From Sulfurimonas sp. (lineage in GTDB: Bacteria > Campylobacterota > Campylobacteria > Campylobacterales > Sulfurimonadaceae), in NCBI GenBank assembly GCA_015487435.1, contig WFPU01000160.1, positions 1-15,336 of the forward strand: 15,336 bases of DNA, read 5' to 3'. The notes under the pieces were generated by a model, which made no database searches, was not told the DNA's origin, and saw nothing but the letters and a program-made list of their open reading frames with translations. This document shows, one piece after another, positions 13,866-15,336 of this stretch. Numbering within the stretch: the stretch's first letter is position 1; each line of letters opens with the position of its first letter. Made by a program: the position numbers and the translations under genes.

Positions 13866-14927
13866 ATGTTTAAAAATTTTTTTAGAGTTTGTATATATAT
13901 TACTGTGTTAGTATTATTTAGTGCTTGTGCTCCAAAAAATCAAGAAAAAATTAAAATTGTTATTCCACCGCCACCAAGTGAGCCTAAAGTGTTTTATGAG
14001 GTTTCGTATAGGGGCGATATAAGTTTTGCAAAAAGAAGTGCCCTAGATGCATTTATAGGCGAAGAGATCTCTTTTACTAGAAAAAATCTTGTTAAACCAT
14101 ATGGTGTTAGCGCTTATGGGGATAGTGTATATGTGTCAGATACTGCAGTTGCAGTTGTGTTTGACATTAATGAAAAACTAAAAAAAGTTTCATTAATTGG
14201 AGCTGATTCCCCTGGTAAATTATCTCTTCCTGTTGGAATAGCGATTGATGATTATGCTAATATATATGTATGCGATTCTAAACAAGCAAGTATTGTAGTT
14301 TACGATAAAAATAAAAAATTGGTTAACGCATTTGGTGGTAGATTAGAGCTTGTAAAACCTGCGGGAATTAGTATTAATAATAAAGATAAAATTTTATATG
14401 TAGTAGATACAAAAGCTCACAATATTAAAGCTTATTCGTTAGATGGAGAGCTATTATTTACATTTGGAAAAAGAGGAAAAGCAGAGGGTGAGTTTAACTT
14501 TCCTACAAATATTGCAGTGGATAGAAGAAATGGAAATATAGTTATTGTAGATACACAAAATTTTCGAGTGCAGGTATTTGATAAAAATGGAAAGTTTATA
14601 AGAAAATTTGGAAAACTAGGCGATAAACCTGGAATGTTTGCTAGACCTAAAGGTATAGGGGTAGATAGTGATGGTAATATCTATGTAGCAGATTCAGCAT
14701 TTAATAACATACAGGTATTTAATGAAAAGGGTGAGCTACTTATATTTTTTGGAAGTTCTGGTAAGTTTATAGGTCAATTTAGTCTTATTGCTGGTGTATA
14801 TATTGATAAATATGATAGAATTTATATTGTAGATAGTTTCAATAGGAGGGTTCAAATTTATCAATATATGAGCGAGCCTTGGAAAAGAAATAATCCTGAA
14901 AAATATAAAGAATTAAAGGAAATATAA
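13866..14927 (+). CDS. NHL-repeat six-bladed beta-propeller lipoprotein
   Basis: A 353-residue protein with a lipoprotein signal (lipobox LFSAC, Cys21), a proline-rich stalk (VIPPPPSEP, about 35-45) and six NHL-type repeats from about residue 78 to 340. Each has a P-x-G-I-x-x-D...YVxDxxxxxVxVF pattern, for example LPVGIAIDDYANIYVCD, RPKGIGVDSDGNIYVAD and YIDKYDRIYIVD. It is expected to be tethered to the membrane with the propeller facing outward or into the periplasm, where such propellers bind partner proteins or polymers. No haem or catalytic motif is seen. AAAAGG lies 7 bases before the ATG. It has its own TGCTATAAT promoter and ends 4 bp before the PPIase gene. The context suggests anchoring, export or assembly of the tetrahaem cytochrome, which is an inference. 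Confidence 0.92.
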   Translation: MFKNFFRVCIYITVLVLFSACAPKNQEKIKIVIPPPPSEPKVFYEVSYRGDISFAKRSALDAFIGEEISFTRKNLVKPYGVSAYGDSVYVSDTAVAVVFDINEKLKKVSLIGADSPGKLSLPVGIAIDDYANIYVCDSKQASIVVYDKNKKLVNAFGGRLELVKPAGISINNKDKILYVVDTKAHNIKAYSLDGELLFTFGKRGKAEGEFNFPTNIAVDRRNGNIVIVDTQNFRVQVFDKNGKFIRKFGKLGDKPGMFARPKGIGVDSDGNIYVADSAFNNIQVFNEKGELLIFFGSSGKFIGQFSLIAGVYIDKYDRIYIVDSFNRRVQIYQYMSEPWKRNNPEKYKELKEI

Positions 14928-14931
14928 GCTA

Positions 14932-15336
14932 GTGAAATCAATTATAAAAACAATAATAATAACCTTAGTAAGTTTAACTTATTTAGATGCAAACCCTGTT
15001 GTAACTTTAGAAAAAGATGTAGTAGCAATGGTAAATGGAGTTAAAATCCAAAAATCTGAACTAGATAGGGGCGTTAAACGATTATTTCCAGCACGATATT
15101 TTCATAAAGCAGTGTCAAGCGATAAAATAAAAGTTTTTGAAAAAGAGGTATTGGACGGGCTGATAGAAAAAGAGCTGTTTGTTCAGTACGCAAAATCTAT
15201 AGATATTAAAATTCCTGAGAATATAATAAATGAAAGAGTTGAGCATGCAAAGAAAAAATTTAAGACCACAAAGAAGTTTAATGAAGCATTAAAAAATGCA
15301 GGTTTTACTTTAAAAACTTTTAAAGAAGCTATTTAT
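14932..15336 (+). CDS. SurA-like peptidyl-prolyl isomerase/chaperone, N-terminal part (3' end outside window)
   Basis: The frame is open from GTG 14932 to the window end (135 codons). It begins with a signal peptide (KSIIKTIIITLVSLTYLDA, about residues 2-20), then VVAMVNGVKIQKSELDRGV, the opening of the SurA/PpiD-type chaperone domain (VNGxxIxxxELD). A helical region follows, with EKEVLDGLIEKELFVQYAK and IPENIINERVEHAKKKF. The parvulin PPIase domain would lie beyond the window and is not seen, so catalysis is an inference. The start is GTG, 4 bp after the NHL stop; AAGGA lies about 11 bases upstream, a rather long spacing. A periplasmic folding helper encoded directly after the propeller lipoprotein suggests a role in exporting or folding the cluster's secreted proteins. 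Confidence 0.85.
   Translation, partial: MKSIIKTIIITLVSLTYLDANPVVTLEKDVVAMVNGVKIQKSELDRGVKRLFPARYFHKAVSSDKIKVFEKEVLDGLIEKELFVQYAKSIDIKIPENIINERVEHAKKKFKTTKKFNEALKNAGFTLKTFKEAIY

Overview
The window is AT-rich and looks like the chromosome of a Campylobacterota bacterium, probably close to Sulfurimonas or Sulfurovum. Reasons: low GC, flagellar fliD and fliS of the Campylobacterota type, promoters made of an extended TGn-TATAAT box with a T-rich upstream and no clear -35, and many c-type cytochromes. The genus is an inference; no 16S rRNA gene is present.

Region 1 (1-6103, + strand) is a tightly packed operon of surface-sugar genes, cut at its 5' end. In order: the C-terminal half of a radical SAM/SPASM-like enzyme, an NAD-dependent sugar epimerase/dehydratase, a split transketolase whose second subunit lacks the usual third domain, a second radical SAM enzyme paralogous to the first, a nucleotidyltransferase-PfkB kinase fusion with the reverse domain order of HldE, and a sugar-1-phosphate nucleotidyltransferase. 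Together they look like a pathway that makes and activates an unusual sugar. Lying next to flagellar genes, it could feed flagellin glycosylation or a surface glycan, but no glycosyltransferase is visible.

Region 2 (6109-8544) is flagellar: fliD on the minus strand, then fliS and a small downstream gene on the plus strand. The fliD-fliS spacer holds two divergent sigma-28-type promoters with identical geometry, whose -10 regions form a perfect 12-bp inverted repeat. It also holds palindrome-rich, MITE-like repeats between the fliD promoter and fliD.

Region 3 (8545-10493) has a short-chain dehydrogenase translationally coupled to a short nucleoside-phosphorylase-like protein (minus strand), a stand-alone Hpt phosphotransfer protein, the SRP 4.5S RNA gene (ffs) with a good sigma-70 promoter starting inside the Hpt gene, and a second MITE-like element.

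Region 4 (10494-15336) is an exported redox cluster: a Sel1-repeat protein, a tandem di-haem cytochrome c, an OB-fold-like lipoprotein, a tetrahaem cytochrome with exactly four extra histidines, a six-bladed NHL beta-propeller lipoprotein, and the start of a SurA-like peptidyl-prolyl isomerase. Tetrahaem cytochrome + lipid-anchored propeller + PPIase resembles the gene neighbourhoods I recall for extracellular cytochrome filaments (OmcE/OmcS type). This is the most interesting candidate system in the window, and it remains a hypothesis.
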